This document shows positions 11,371 to 26,000 of a stretch of 64,000 nt of DNA, piece by piece (within the stretch, counting starts at the first letter, position 1; each line of letters starts with the position of its first letter). The notes beneath the pieces were generated by a model. It had not been told where the DNA came from, did no database searches, and saw nothing but the letters and a program-made list of their open reading frames with translations. The DNA lies in assembly GCA_009617715.1 (NCBI GenBank), contig VTFK01000523.1:62001-126000 (forward strand). The letters run 5' to 3'. The DNA is from Plectrocnemia conspersa. Lineage: Eukaryota; Arthropoda; Insecta; Trichoptera; Polycentropodidae. Position numbers and translations under genes: made by a program.

Positions 11371-12289
11371 TTAATACCGCGATGGAAAGTGAAATGGGTA
11401 TCTGTATTAATATATTTATTTACCTACTTAGAAAATATTTATTTTACAATAAAAATTGCAAATATGAACCTAAAATAATAATTTTATTCAAAACAAACTT
11501 ATCTTTGCTTAAAACTAGTTAATAATTTGAGCTTAGTTTACTAATAATTTTATTTAAAAATATTCAATTATGCTTAAAAAAAAATTTGATAGATTGTAAT
11601 AAATACTTTATTTACGTTTTATCTGAAATAATAAACTGAAGAATAACCATTTACGTTAATTGGTTATTTTTTATGTTGATTAAATCAACTTAAAAACAAA
11701 TTGACTACTTTTTTATGTGCACAGCGTACATAAACAAATTAATTATATATTTAATATCTTACAAGAATTGACACAAAATCAGAACTAATTTAATACCATT
11801 AGATATTAAACATTACAAAACTTTAAAATTTACTTTTAGTGTAATTTAACTAATTAATAATTCTATAATTGTATATTTAACATAAAGAGTAAATACAATT
11901 TAAATAATTTTTAGCAAATAGCTTTTTTAACTAACATAGTTTTACGTGTATTTTTTGTGAAGGTCATAAAAATTTTACATAATATTTTAATTAGAAATTA
12001 AAATTACTGAATTTTTATATTTGCCACACTGTCTTGTGGTGCTAAATTTGTATTTTTTAAGTGTATTTATTATATTTAAAATTAACAAAACCTTAAAAAA
12101 TGTAATTCTTTAAGAGATGCTATAATAAATTGTATTACTAATAAAAAATCTAATTTATATTATTATAAAACTTTTTTCTTACTCAAACTGTATATTACGT
12201 ATCGAAATAAAGCAACACTTGACTTTTACCATTCCATGATATATGTTGTTTAATATGGCTTTATCCGTTTCTCGTGCTTCTTCAAAGAC

Positions 12290-12560
12290 CGTAACATGTG
12301 ACGGAAGACACTTTAAATAGATTCGGTCAATTTATTTCAGGCGGCTCTCAATAGAAAAGCTTTCCGATTCGAAATCAAAATGAAAATCGAAAGAATTCGA
12401 GCTACTTTTTCCGCATGTGAAAAAGCCGCTACCTAGTATACGCGCAGAAAAAGTTTTTCTTTCGTTTTTCAGCGATACAGAAAAACTGGATGCAATTACT
12501 TCCGCGCGAATAAAATGAGTTAAACAGGCGCGGTTCAAATGAAAAACTCCTCAAAACAGC
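12290..12560. other. Moderately GC-richer non-coding block
   Basis: This block is less AT-rich than its flanks. Two overlapping - strand frames of 63 and 68 codons pass through it, but neither resembles a known protein. I see no repeat or element here and list it only as a possible conserved non-coding stretch. Confidence 0.15.
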
Positions 12561-14009
12561 GTTTTCCAGAAGGTATACTATAATAAAAATATAAAAAATA
12601 TTCTCATTCATTCTGAGCATACGTAAGTTAATTTATTACTATTAAAGATTATTGTTATGCTTTGAACAATATTGTATCATATCCTTTGGATAATAATTAT
12701 TACCACGTATTGTACGCATGACACGGATAACTAATAACTACGTGGTACATATTGTAATATATTCTAGGCATTACACAATACCATCTTCTCAAGATCTTAA
12801 GTGTAAATTTAATATATGATAATCTATGCATAGAAATGCAGTGACATTAATCAGCTAAATTTAACATTTCACATTGAGTAAAGATAATAATCTCGGCATC
12901 ACTTAAATATATTAAAACAATAACTAATATTAGCAAAATATTTTTAAATGTGTTTTTAAATATGTTGTACCCAAAATCATATAAAGGTGTTTCTATAAAA
13001 TGTAAAGTCATCACTAGCACAATGAATTAATAATAAAATCCACTGAAAAGTAAAAGAGAAAAATTCGTATATTTAACGAAATTCACCATAAAACCAATTT
13101 TAATTTTAAAATTTGATAGTTTAAAACAAAACGCATTTTTCTACATATAATTTTTTTAAGGCACACTTGCAAATAGTAACTTGTTTTGTGTTCAAGCTTC
13201 GGAAACTAACCATGAATGGGCTTTAACTGGCATCGAAAAATATATTAACCCTTACTTTAAGATATAAAATATTATAATGTATCAAGATGCTAAAGCAGAA
13301 TATTGTAAAAGTTACTCATACCGCGTTTTAAATTAGATAGATAGGCAAAATACTGTTTAATTAAAAATAATATAATAAGAATTTACTATTTCATTTACAA
13401 TTTTAATAGTAGAATTTAAAAAATTCTATGGTTAAACCTATAACTAAAGCAAAATAGTGAATGAGATTTTTTTATATTTTTTTACCAATGACTAGCTGTA
13501 ATCAAAACTGAACGCAAAGGATATTTTAAAAACATAAATAGGACTAAAAAATTTTTATGACTATATTTTTATATAAAATAAGAAACACAATTTTTTATGT
13601 GTAAAGGTTTATTAAAAAGGTCATTTACGATTCCAGACGTAAGCGACCACTTGAACACTTCTTTGCAGCCAACCCCCATTCATAGGCGTATTTCGCAATC
13701 ACGGCTTATTCTTTATCCCAATTAATTTTTTCTAATTTTAAATTATAAAGAAGCTCATATTTCGAACCTCAAATCATGTATCCAAAGTACTTTACCTATC
13801 CTTGTTTAATGGTTAAAAGGAATTCTTGATCGTGTCCTATCATGAAGATAATTTGGATATCAGTAGTTCCCTATTCAAATACTCGATAATTATCTTATGT
13901 ACAAAAAAAAAAACGAATTTCTGAGTAACCTCTAGCTTTTATGTTTCAATACATAAGAGCGTCTATTCGGTACAGATTTACTCATTTAATAAATAATACC
14001 CATCAGTCA

Positions 14010-14330
14010 AAACAATCTCAAAGTGCGCGCTTTCGGGTCACGTGAGTAATGCCCAGCGCATGATGCGGCAGACAGACAAATGTTTAATCTTTCCCAGCGA
14101 AAACAACTACAATAAATCTATCATTAATTTATCATCAAAGCGCGATTAGAAGCGACACAAGTTGAATAATCAATTTTGGCAAATTGCGGCTCGCGCGCCA
14201 CCCCCTTGGAACTTTGGGAACACCTCGACATTATTAATGATTCCTTGTTAGTGGCCATTTGCGCGTGAAAATTCCGCTGCCCGAAAATGCGACCAATCCA
14301 GATTTTACTCCTTACTAAGCAACTGCGACA
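14010..14330. promoter_or_regulatory. GC-richer island, candidate intronic enhancer
   Basis: The segment carries CG-rich words (AAGTGCGCGC, GGCTCGCGCGCC), a CACGTG E-box near 14040, and several ATTA cores (TCATTAATTTATCATC, CATTATTAATG). There is no open frame across it and no transposon signature. The mixture of E-box and homeodomain cores in otherwise AT-rich intron suggests a regulatory element, but only comparative sequence could show it. Confidence 0.35.
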
Positions 14331-16319
14331 AATATGTTAGAAAATATAATAAAACCTGCTACATCAGCGTAAAACAGTCTTACATTTCGGCATAATAAAT
14401 TCTATATTTAAGAATTTATTTTCATATAAATCATATACCATGCTGCTCTTCAGTAAAATTATATAAATGTAAATACGTATTAATAAATTAATTACAATAT
14501 AACGTGTATTTTTTTTACTGAAAAAAATACGAAACCTTTATTTATTATCATTTATTTTTCCTCCTAAAAAAAAAGAAGTAAAATTCTTTATTATTAAAAC
14601 ACATTTGCTTTGTCAAAACATATAAAAATTTATTTTTATGATAATTTAGACGTAAATTATTTTTATTAAATATAAATATCAAATTATTAAAAATAAATTT
14701 GAAGCCTTAAAAAATAATAAATTTTTGTTTATAAACGCTATCAAACAAATCTTAATATTTTCACTAGTTTTTATTCATTTAGTGAGCTATACAATATGCT
14801 CTCTGAAATAGCTGCTATCATGTATAGGTGTTTTTTTGTATTCAATTTAATTACTTTGTACGGCTTCTTTATTTAATATTTATTGCTGCTTATTTTATAA
14901 CAACTAACTTGCATAAATGATTTAAACGCTAAATATTCTGCTGCTGTTGTTATTATTTTTTATTATTACTTCGTTCAGGAGTACATTTAAGTAATTGCCA
15001 AACCAAAGGTCTATCTTAATGAAATTTTTCGTAGCAATGGCTAACTATTTGCGTCGACATCGGTAAAGGGTGTTGACTTACTTTATTGAGGTCGAAAATT
15101 GCTTGAAGGTTGATGTTAGGACGCGCCCGGTAACATCGACGTTTCAAGTTTTGTAGCACGGGTATCTTCACGCTAAGGGTCCGTAAGTGGCGAATGTTAG
15201 TAGTGTCAGCTGACTCTTAAAGTTGAACAGCGAGTCATAAGGCAATAAATAAATATTTTTTAGCATATAAGACGTCTTTTATAAGCCCATGTTATATTTC
15301 TTGATGCTATCTGGCGTTTTTTGTAAATAATTGTCCTCTGATTGCTGATGAGAGTTACACATTTTAAGTTTTCTAAATCACTTTCGTTTCCTCTTGATGT
15401 GAATATATAATATAAGCTTAATTAACTATTTACGAATATCTCCCTATGTATAATTTTTTTTTCTTTGATCTCTCAATCAATTTAATAAATAAATAAATAT
15501 CATTTTACATACTAATTAATTTACTTAAAATGTGGTATTATATTTAATTTAATCTAATTTAATAAATGTACAATTTAAAAATAAAAAATATTTTAAATGT
15601 ATTATATAATATATAATATTTATGATACAATACGTTGTGTTATATCAAAACATTTAAAAACAATTTATGACAATAAAATATTTTTATAATAATAAATACA
15701 ATTTTAAAATACCACAATAAAATACAATATCATAATATAAATTTTAATTTTTAATTTATCGTTTAACAAAAATTGTAAAATACTAAGAGTGCTAAATTCT
15801 GTTGTATGATAACGTATTGCAAACGTAACAGTAATTTTTATATTTTTCATTTAATTTTAACAAACAATAAGTGAAATAGTGTAAAGAATCAATATAGATA
15901 AGTATTTTAATATTGCTTACTATTTTACAAAAAAATCATACTGCGTATAAATATAAATAAGAATTTATAAATTCAATCTGGGTATAAAAAAATCCACACA
16001 AAAAGGGCGATGGAAAGAATCGTTTTGTATACATTTCGGAAATTGCCTTTTATGTCAAGTGTTCATATTAAATCGTGTCAAAGGGTCTGTGCTAACACCA
16101 AATATAATATGACAATATTTGTTTACCTTTATTTCATATTTAATCGTTTCACTAAAGTTACAGCCCTTATCGTTGATCTTTCTGAATTTTAACTGTTCTT
16201 CATAAAACTGTGAACAAGTAAACTCGTTCTAAATTTTATTTTAAGCATTATGTAAATTTAAAATTATTCACTTATTATTTAATTTATTTTTTATTATATT
16301 ATATAATACGATTAATTTT

Positions 16320-16830
16320 ATTAACGATGCAGTACACATATATTACCTCGCGTCTCGTAAAGCTGCATAATTTTCTGCTAACGCTTTTCCTGCAATTTTT
16401 CTTACGGCAAACGATTCCTCGAGTTACTTTTATTTTATTTCTCAGCAGTCACACGATCCTCGCAAAAACGTTTACACGACGTTTAGTTCCGATGTTAATA
16501 GCTCTCGACATTTCGCGCCACCGTGTCGACTTTTTACGTTTCTCCTGCGAAAGGCATGTGCCCATCTAACGAAAAAAGGGAACAAAAGCACAGTGCCGAT
16601 GTAAATTGTGGTAATAAAGTATCTGAGAATATTTGAGCCACCCTGCCGTAATGAAACCCTTTACGACGGTTTATATGAATAAGAATACGTATTTCATTGC
16701 GTATCATTTTCCATCCACGACTTACGTTTTTGCGCTACACGTACTTCGCTCACCTTTGTCTTTTTATTTTCATTCTTCTAGGCATCCACTTTCTATTTTG
16801 ATTGTAAAAAAATAAAATAAGTAATAAGAA
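16320..16830. promoter_or_regulatory. GC-richer non-coding island
   Basis: The sequence is CG-containing and pyrimidine-rich on the + strand (for example CGTTTCTCCTGCG). Frames of 80 and 60 codons are open on the + strand, but their low purine content explains the lack of stops and neither looks like a protein. A candidate regulatory island, by composition only. Confidence 0.25.
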
Positions 16831-19800
16831 ATTCTCATAAAAACTTATAAGATGTAACAAATGCTATATGTGATTTCAATGATTAAAAAAATATGCGTTT
16901 ACCTATACACTTTAACAATACAGCTATTATAATGAGTGACTATAGTCTTAAACCAATCGCAAATAAATAATAAAAATATTTTTAAAACTTAAATATATTT
17001 CGGGAGGTGAAAAATTGAAAGCGACTTGAATTAAACAGATTTAAATATGTTAACAAAACATTGGCAAACTTTGCCTTTGCCTTTCTAAAGTTTCGAAAAA
17101 CATTAAATATCTGGAGTTACACTCTTAGAGCTTAAATTAAATAGCATTATCTCATAGCTTTTCTTTAAAGGGTTTGCAACTATTGCGGCCTTTAGACAGA
17201 TATCTAATAGAAAGAGCACCTTTACTATAAAAATAAAATTTGGATCTATAAACAATTAATTAGAACAACTTAATATACGCTGCTCGATGTAAAGCAACAT
17301 CAAAAATTCTAGTTTTTTTCTGAATTACAAGTCATTTAAAATATAGCTAAAAAAACAATATATAATTTTATAGCAATATTAAATGACTTATGTATGTATA
17401 TAACATATTTATTACAGAATATACTATAATTTATTTTATTGTTGCCACACTAACCCACTAATATTATATAGAAGAGACTACTATATGACCAACCATAAAT
17501 TAAAATTTAAGCTTAAAATGGCAAAGCACATATTGCTTTAAATGTACTTATTATCACTTAATCCATTGTTTTTTCTTATATTTATTTTTCATTCACCTAA
17601 ATTATAATAGGTCTTTTTTCTTGTAATTAATAATCCTGTCTTAAGCAACATTTATTGGCAAAGTTGTAAAATTAATCATCGTATTAAAATAAATTTTCAG
17701 GTAATCAGGCCGAAGGAGTGTGACTTAGCAGCCAAAATAGATTCTGAAAAAGCTTGAAACAGTTTATATTATAAGGCATATATAAAATACCACATCTATG
17801 TGAAAATTTAGCCTTCCATTATCAGGTGGTAAAATCGAAATAGCTGGTCTTGAAAGTTACATCCCTTAACAAAACCCGAAAGTGGTAACCCCAACGTTTT
17901 CTGGATATGTATATTGACAGGGCAATTGTTATCAACTACAAGAACTTTAAAGTAAAATGTACAGAAGACCGATCCGGTGATCGTTACAAAAGGACAAAAA
18001 TAACAATATTTTATTGCGCAAGGTAGAACACAGCTATTACGCATCATTTTCATACAAAATGATTTTTTTGGTACTTATCCGCTTAATAAAAACATCATTA
18101 TTGAAATTGTTTAGTTCTAGACTTTCTTTTCTATTGTTACGTATTACATTCATAAAGTAGTATTTTTTTCATTTCCTGAAATATTCGTGCAGGTTGTTGA
18201 AACCCCACAATATTTTTTAGTTTTGAATCAAAAAATATATGCTTTAATGCGTTTTATGAATTTATTTTATTCCGATTTTTCAATAAAAGTTTTATTATCT
18301 TATCTCATTTTATTCTTGATGTATAATTTGAGTTATTGATAAATATTTGTTAAATCCATTACTTTTACATTAAAAAAAAATTTAGATATTACCAAATGCA
18401 CGTACAATATAAGATTATCTTTACGTATTTTTTTGTGGTGAAATCTCTTATTTGTTAATCGCCTTAAAAATATATATTTATATTTGTAACCAAGTTGTAA
18501 CTTTAGACACAAATCTTATCCGTCGAGACCCTTCTGCAAATTCTGAAAAGTCATAAAATATGTAACGAGCAGATAAGAGATAAGCGTCTGCATACATATT
18601 TGTAAAAAGTTTCGCGTATTTACCCAGCGGTGTTAGGTAGGAATGAAGACGGAAAAAAATGTTTGCTTTCTCTTTTACATACATACTTATATACAATAGA
18701 AGTAAAAATAAAATATTTCGTCAGCGAAAAAAGCATTAACCAAAAAAATGTGTTGAATTGTATAAGGATCGCCAAGTATCGTATAAAAATATCTGTGTAT
18801 CGTCGAAAAATTTTTAATTAATTTCAGGCGAGGTTGGTTGCGAATTTTGATCTTGTTAAAAATGTAATTAAATCCAGTAGAAGTTCAATATATTTATTTC
18901 AGTCGTTTTTTGAATTCCTTTGGCATTTATGTTTCTCTATATTTATACATTAATATATATTGGTCTTAGCATGTTTTTTAACTGCTTATATCTTATAAAA
19001 CGTAAAAATTATTAATCAATGAAAAAAAATATTTAATGCACAATTTTAGAAGAAAACGGATTTTTGATATTTTATGTACTTGTAAAATAAATTTTGTAAT
19101 TAATCAGGAGTATAAAAATAAATGTACGTAACATTGATTATGGCTTTATTTTGTTGACTTTCCCGGGCTTAACAATGCAGTGTTGCAGCAATAATTGTCA
19201 AATCTCAGAATATCCTTCGTTCACACTATGACGGTCAACCGTAACGATATTTTTACTACGAAACTATTGTATATTATTACTTTTAATTTTATAACTTTTT
19301 TTATATGAAGATACGCATTTTTTTATATCTATAAGCTATTTAAAAAAATAGAATAATATTTTAAAATTATGATAAAAATAATTGAAAAGTTTTTAAATTC
19401 AATGTCATATAATGTATTTAGTTTAAAAAAATTAAAAAACTTAAATTGAACTTTTTTTTAATCAATAGTTATAAATTTATAAGAAATTATTGAGAATATG
19501 ATTTTAATAAAGTAATTTTGCCGCTTCGTCCCACGTCAGAAAGAAGCAGGTAGGAGCTTTTTGCTTTACGGGGCAAAATCATACAATAATGGAAAAACTT
19601 TTAGAACTGGTGTTCGGATTAGTTTAATAATTGTACCAAGTAAAACATCGAAACCAATATAAATTATAGGTTATGTAATACGTATTTAATATATATGCCA
19701 TATTAGTAGTACATTTTAATTTACAAAACAATATCACTTCATTTTTATTTACTATTAAAATAACCCATAAAATTAAATGCCAAATTATTTGTATATTTAC

Positions 19801-20239
19801 ATAAGTAATTAATGAAAAGTTATTTATATAGAATTTTTTTATTCTGTTTATGAACGGGCACAGCTAAAAGTATCCCAAACTATCTCAATCTAATCTTAGA
19901 TATAATAAAATATTGCTTCTCTATCTGTGTTCAACACTGATAAATCTTCATCCCATGATATTTCCGCTTCTCGCCGGAAACTTTTAGCGATGCGTCACAC
20001 ACACACATTCACGCATATACAAACACATAAAGAATTTAAGAAGATTTAAGAAGAAAAAACTTTTGTTACATCATGAGCTCGATCTCATATCATACGTTAC
20101 GCGCTTATCATAAGTTAGTTTTTTCGTAAAATTCAAGCATTATATCTTCGACTTCTAGTCAATGTAAAGATAAATGTGTTTATGCACATATTCACCGCAA
20201 TATCTACAACAAATGGCCGTTTATCATAGCAATATTTGT

Positions 20240-20530
20240 TTTAATATCTAGTTACTTGTCTTGACAATAATCCACGGCCACATTTTCCGTGACAACTCGG
20301 AAAATTGTTATTTATTGCCTTTTTCTGCGGCTTTAGGCTCTGAGGCGAAAACTTTTTTAATGGCTCCACGTTTACGGCAGTTTTGCCCCTTTGATTCGGA
20401 TTGATGTTTATTTTTTTCCCATTTAATTTTTTTGTGCGATCTATCACCTTTAATTATTGCCTTAGCTGGAAATTCGTTGGTTCTTTGCAATTTTATGTTG
20501 TTCGATAACTTTATAGTAAACGACACGTTT
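20240..20530. other. GC-richer block with lysine-rich - strand frames
   Basis: Two overlapping - strand frames (68 and 72 codons) are rich in lysine and would encode a very basic peptide. They match no family I know, and no splice sites or initiation context single them out. The simplest reading is a purine-rich strand composition. It may be a conserved non-coding stretch. Confidence 0.15.
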
Positions 20531-21539
20531 TTAAATGGCTCAATTAACGATGATAAATTAAAATCTTAGACTTAACAATTTTAAAAATGTTTTGTAAATA
20601 AAGTTGTATTATGTATATTCCTTTGTATTAATTTGTAAGTGTATACAAAGACCGTTCTAAAGGTTCTTTGAATCGAGTTTAATGAAGACAAATTCGAGAT
20701 AAATTTATTTTATATAATCTCTTCGAAGAATTATGCACATATTCAAATCATGTTATAATGTTTATATTCAAAATGTTAATTGTTAATATAAATAATTATT
20801 TCTAAATATGTTTCATTTTACTATTGGTTTGTTAAAATGGGACCAATGGTTAAAGCCACATAATGTTGTATTCTGAAACGCGTTTACGAAAATACATATT
20901 CAAAAAATCTGTATTTTCATTATAAAAAAAAAGTTTTTTTTTTTATAAAATAATGTAAATTGTACGTAATTTATATTATTAGAGCTTTTAAAATTTTTAT
21001 TAAAAAGGGACTTTAATATATTAAGTATCATTGATTTTTATATTAATGCAAAACTCAAACAATTTGCTTAAACTCAAATAACGCTATACAGAATACACAA
21101 AAAAGCAGCACTTGAAAATAAATATAGAATTTTCAGCAATATATTTATGCTTAAATAATGTTTTAATGTACGTTTTCACTACAATAATAATTAAAAAGAA
21201 TATAGCAACATAATAATTACGAACAAAGCATATTAACCTTTTAACTGTGTGGGTGTTTCAACCACCTGCAAAATTTGTTGTAATTTAGAGGAATTTTAAC
21301 GATTTTACAATGGATAAGAGATCTCGTGACCAAATAATTACGTCAATGATTTAAAATATTTTACAGACCACCTTATAGCACATGCGTCCCGAGACGTAAA
21401 TCGCTCAAAAATACTGCTAAAAATCTATTATTTGCATGGAAAGGATGCGTTCTACATTATATTGTTATTCTACACTTTGGCTTACGATCGCCAATGTAGA
21501 CATCTGAATCGTTTTTTTAGGAAATAAAAACATTTTTTG

Positions 21540-21790
21540 AGTGTGTCCATAAATGATTCAATTGACCCGCAAACATCCTTAGCTGCGATTAGCTTAAATT
21601 GTTTCAAATTGCATTGTACACCTGCGATCAGGAAAGACGCCACGTATACACAACAACAGAACAACAGAAACGAACCAGGACACTGTATGGACACGAGACA
21701 TCATCACAAGAACACATTACGAGAAATCTCGAAATCACAACTGACACGCCAACAAAGACTTCTAAGACCGGCTATTTAACCACCACTTGA
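21540..21790. other. Purine- and CA-rich block of unknown nature
   Basis: This block is richer in C, A and G on the + strand than its flanks (ACAACAACAGAACAACAGAAACG) and ends near GGCTATTTAACCACC. Frames on both strands stay open for 63-80 codons but resemble nothing. An LTR-like or other transposon origin is possible because of the sharp composition change, but no ends are recognisable. Confidence 0.2.
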
Positions 21791-22678
21791 TAATAGCATC
21801 TATATTTCTCTATATATGTGGTAATTTATATACGTTACAAGATTTTTTGGCGTTTATTTGGCTGCAAAGTCACATCCTTTCAACCTCAAAGCCCGAAAAT
21901 ATTGCATTGAATTCTTTAAAGATAAATTTAAGAATATGTTTAAGCAACTTTTAAAGCAAAATACCAGCGTTGCATTTAAACTTTAGAATTTAGATCAATA
22001 TTTTAAAACATATAAAATAAATAATAAACCGAGATTTTAATGACTGATTAATACCCAAAAAGTTATAAACGTATTAAATAATAATATTAATATTTAGTTG
22101 TTAATGACAAACACTCTTGATATTATTATCCTGAATTAAAATATAAATTATTGGGCAACGTTAAATAATAAGTTTGCACAATGTGACCAATAAGAAATTT
22201 ATTGCCCATTTATTTTACACCAGTTAGTCATTTGAACAATGAATTAGAAGTTAACAAGAGATTTTTGTTACTACCTAACCATAACAAAATCGGAAAAGAA
22301 TTTGCCAGCTGTGGCAAATTTTAAGTACTATATCAAAATAACCAGTAGCGTTTCACAACCGTATTAATATCAAATTAATGTTAGATATTAAATAATTGTA
22401 GCAAATACGCGTTTCCTGAATATTGCAAAACAATTGTACTAATATTATACAATATTATAATATAATTATTTTATACAGAATGTTACATACCAGCTCAGAT
22501 GGCTCATTTTGAATTGCGCTCGATTTCACATGTTTGATGTATAATACAATGTCAAAGAGCTAATGTATTATGGCTCTTCGGTGTAATATAGAACAGGAGA
22601 GATAAAGTAGATAAAATACATTTCTAATATACGACAATGCAATATCACAAAAATTAGGTACCGTATATAACTTCATCC

Positions 22679-22729
22679 CAGTGTTTATTGCAATGTAATT
22701 TTTGCAAAATTTCATTGCAATAAACACTG
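22679..22729. repeat. Long hairpin: 17-base perfect arms plus inner 6-bp stem
   Basis: CAGTGTTTATTGCAATG (22679-22695) and CATTGCAATAAACACTG (22713-22729) are exact reverse complements. Between them, after a single T-T mismatch, six further pairs (22697-22702 with 22706-22711) close on a three-base loop. The total is 23 pairs with one mismatch over 51 bases. Outside the arms TCATC and GATGA can also pair across a two-base bulge. This resembles a recent foldback duplication or a small structured RNA. Expression cannot be judged from sequence. Confidence 0.75.
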
Positions 22730-22962
22730 ATGACAATTAAAATCATATTTATAGTATTTATATAAAAATATGTATAGTATTTTTAATCATTATATGCAAT
22801 ATAATTGGCCAATATTTCTCTGAACAAAAAATGGAACGATGGATTAAATATTCTATAGTACTTGTTAATTGTAAATACTGTAAAAAACATATGGATTTTT
22901 TAATAGCTTATGATTTATCTAAGTTATTATTTTAAGTACGTGACAAAATATTAAAAGTATTT

Positions 22963-23029
22963 AAATTAATAAGAAAATGTGATTTAATTATTAATATGGC
23001 AAATATATTAAAATTAATAAGAAAATGTG
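22963..23029. repeat. 19-nt direct repeat, 48-nt period
   Basis: AAATTAATAAGAAAATGTG occurs exactly at 22963-22981 and again at 23011-23029. The sequence between the copies is AT-rich and not itself repeated. This looks like a small local duplication. Confidence 0.6.
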
Positions 23030-26000
23030 TTTGCAAAATTAACTTTCAAGTTAAGGCATTCGTATTTTAATTAGTCATATTATTTAAGCACCCTCTTAGT
23101 GATGATGAAAGTACAGCTCAAAGGAAATGCTTAAATGAACATATTTCTTATATGGCCTATGTCAACTTTATAAGAAATATTATTACTATGATTTCATTTT
23201 TTAGAATAATTTTATTTTTCCCTTATTTTGATTAGTAATTTAATAGAATAAATATATGATATAAATATGGTATAATACAATAAAAATAATGAAATGTATC
23301 ATTTAAAAGCTTTAATAGTTAATTAATTCAATTTTTAATATATGAATTTTTTTTTAAATATAACTTAAAAGTATTTTGAGCGATATCTTAATAATGACGA
23401 AAAAATTTTGAAATGGCAACTCAATAAGAATTATTATCACTTTAATTAGTTTTCTTCTAAAAAATATATTTTTTTTCTATTTTGATTTGAAATTCAAATA
23501 AATAAATATTTATCAAGCATAAAGTTTAAGATGAGCTAGATTTTAATTACACGATTATAATAAAATATCTAGCATTAATGGAGAAAGTTTGTGCAAACAC
23601 GGAAAAAAAAAAAAACTAACGGTTGTTACAGCAATTAATGTTTGCAGTACCTACAATTCTATTCTATTTTTTCCGTGGAATAATACAGAAGAGGAAAGGT
23701 ATAATAAAGAGGAAGGCGCACCAAATGGATCAATTTCAGTTTATCATCCTTCAGAATGGATGCAAGCGAGATTTTTTTAGGGCTGATGCACTTTATAAAG
23801 TACACAAAGCTTTTAGAAGTATATCCTGTTTTATTTATTTTTTTTTAAAATTTATCAAAGCTTTATATAACATAAGTCATTCACCCTTGTTTGTTATATT
23901 ATAAGCTATTTAAAAAATGCCTAAAAGGTACTGACGACATTATTGCATGTATGTTTTAAAAAAATTAAATTCATCTCGGTGTTTTTAATAGGAAGTAACT
24001 AACTACTACATCAAAATTACCATTTATAAAAATATACTGTTTTTTATTAATTTGCTTTCTACTTTTTCTAAACCATATGGTATGTATGTCGTGAATATTT
24101 AATGTAAATAAATTACTGTATATGTATAATGTCAATTTAAAAGCTTTCTATCATTTAATATAAGAGCACATTTCAATTGAAGGGTATAAATAATTGATTG
24201 ATTACTTACATATTTCTGCTTTCCAAAATGGATTTAAGAATGACACAATTCAAAAAAAATATTATTATGTTATTATATGACATTAATTTGACAGTAATGA
24301 AAATTTTTTAAGTAAAAATACATAAAATACGATAAGATATCATTAAAAAAAGTAAATTACGATTTTAATCCCTAATAAATTGTAATAAAATACGAGCTTT
24401 TTTCAGCGGTTGAAATGTATTATACAAGATATTACGTCGTTGATAAAGGCAGCAGCGACCACAAGAGCCGTTTTATACTGGGGAAAAAAAATGGGAACAA
24501 AAAAAATAACAAGAACGAATGCGACGTGCGTGAAAAATGAAAGGAAGTTTAATTTGATTGGACCCCTGACACCAAAAACAAGCAGCAACATTTAATAATG
24601 AGATTTTTTCCGAAAAGCTAAAATAAAATGACAGTAAGGGAAACGTGCGGTAAAATGTGAATGCAATTATATTTTTCGCGCCCGTTAACGTTATCGTTTA
24701 TGTAAATTAAAAAGTGTCACTAGATCGATGACAATTTTTATATGTATTATATTCTGTATATAGTATATTAAGTCATAATTTAATACAGAGACTGCTGCTG
24801 TAGTACAAGAGCAACAAAAAACTTAACCAAAAGTAAAGCATCGTTTTGAACATCACAGTTCATGAGTTAAATATAAAAAATTTTATTGCCCATACTCTTA
24901 AAATCTAATTTAATGTGAATTCTCAAAAAAGCGTCGATTTTAAATTTTTTGTTATACCAGTTCGTTCATTTTATATAATACAATAATAAATCTGTAATAA
25001 TCGCATTTAAAAATAATAAATATTATTTTAATCATGATCTAAATTTAAAATTACAAATTGTGACGTACTCAAAAAATATTTAGTTATTTAAAATTGGTTA
25101 TATTTATATTATGTTGTATTTTTAATTTTTAAACTAAAAGGAGTTTAAAGATAAATAAAAAGGTGAATATATGGATAAATAAAGTAAACTTTCTGGGTAA
25201 TATTTATTTAAAAAACAAATTTACAACATTTACTACTTAAGCGTTTTAAGCTTTATTGCTATAAATATATTAAGATAATGTATTTTTCTTTAACTCACAA
25301 ATAAATTGTAACTGTTTTATATGACGTGTAAATTTTATTTTCAGCAAAATTTGCTTTATTATTATTGTATTACACAATAAAACAGAATGTTGTTAATACA
25401 ACAAATTAATAATTAATTTATTTACGTTTGACAAATAAAATATTATTTATTGATTTGTAAAAATTATATATAAACCTAAATAATAAAATTGTGTATATGT
25501 ATTAACTTATTTAAATTTTCTAGATAATAATTTTAAATATTTTATGAAATGATAAACGCACAAATCTAACCATTTACTTTTTCGAATGGTTGAACATGGA
25601 TTATTAAACCTTTTATTAAAGTTTCTCGTTTTTTGTCTACCTTAATTAAAATTATATAAGCCTACTTTTATACTAAAATATAATAAATATATTTACGATT
25701 CATTTATATAACGAATATTTTTTTGTCAAAATAAAATTAGTCGTTTTTTCATTAAATGAAAAAAATTATATTATCAATGTTTATTTGTACCTAATATATT
25801 AAATTGAAAGGCTAATATTTGACCCAATTTTAATACCAAAAAAAATAAGAAGAAGAAATCCCAATAATATGATTCATACTGATTAAAAATAGTGATTTTT
25901 ATAATATATTAACGTTGAAAATTGTAGACGTTTGATAAAGTTGCCTGTTTGTTACTAAAGTTCATAAATAATTTATTTAGTTTAAAATGAATCAATAATA

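Noticed and set aside
17808..18053. 81-codon - strand frame with several cysteines
   Set aside because: It has no recognisable family, and no splice sites; treated as chance.
22679..22729. Call as a microRNA gene
   Set aside because: The total stem is shorter than usual for animal precursors and there is no expression evidence, so it is listed only as a hairpin.
3889..23130. Recurring word CAGCTCAAAGG at about 3889, 7354 and 23114
   Set aside because: The flanks do not align, so the three occurrences do not form a repeat family.
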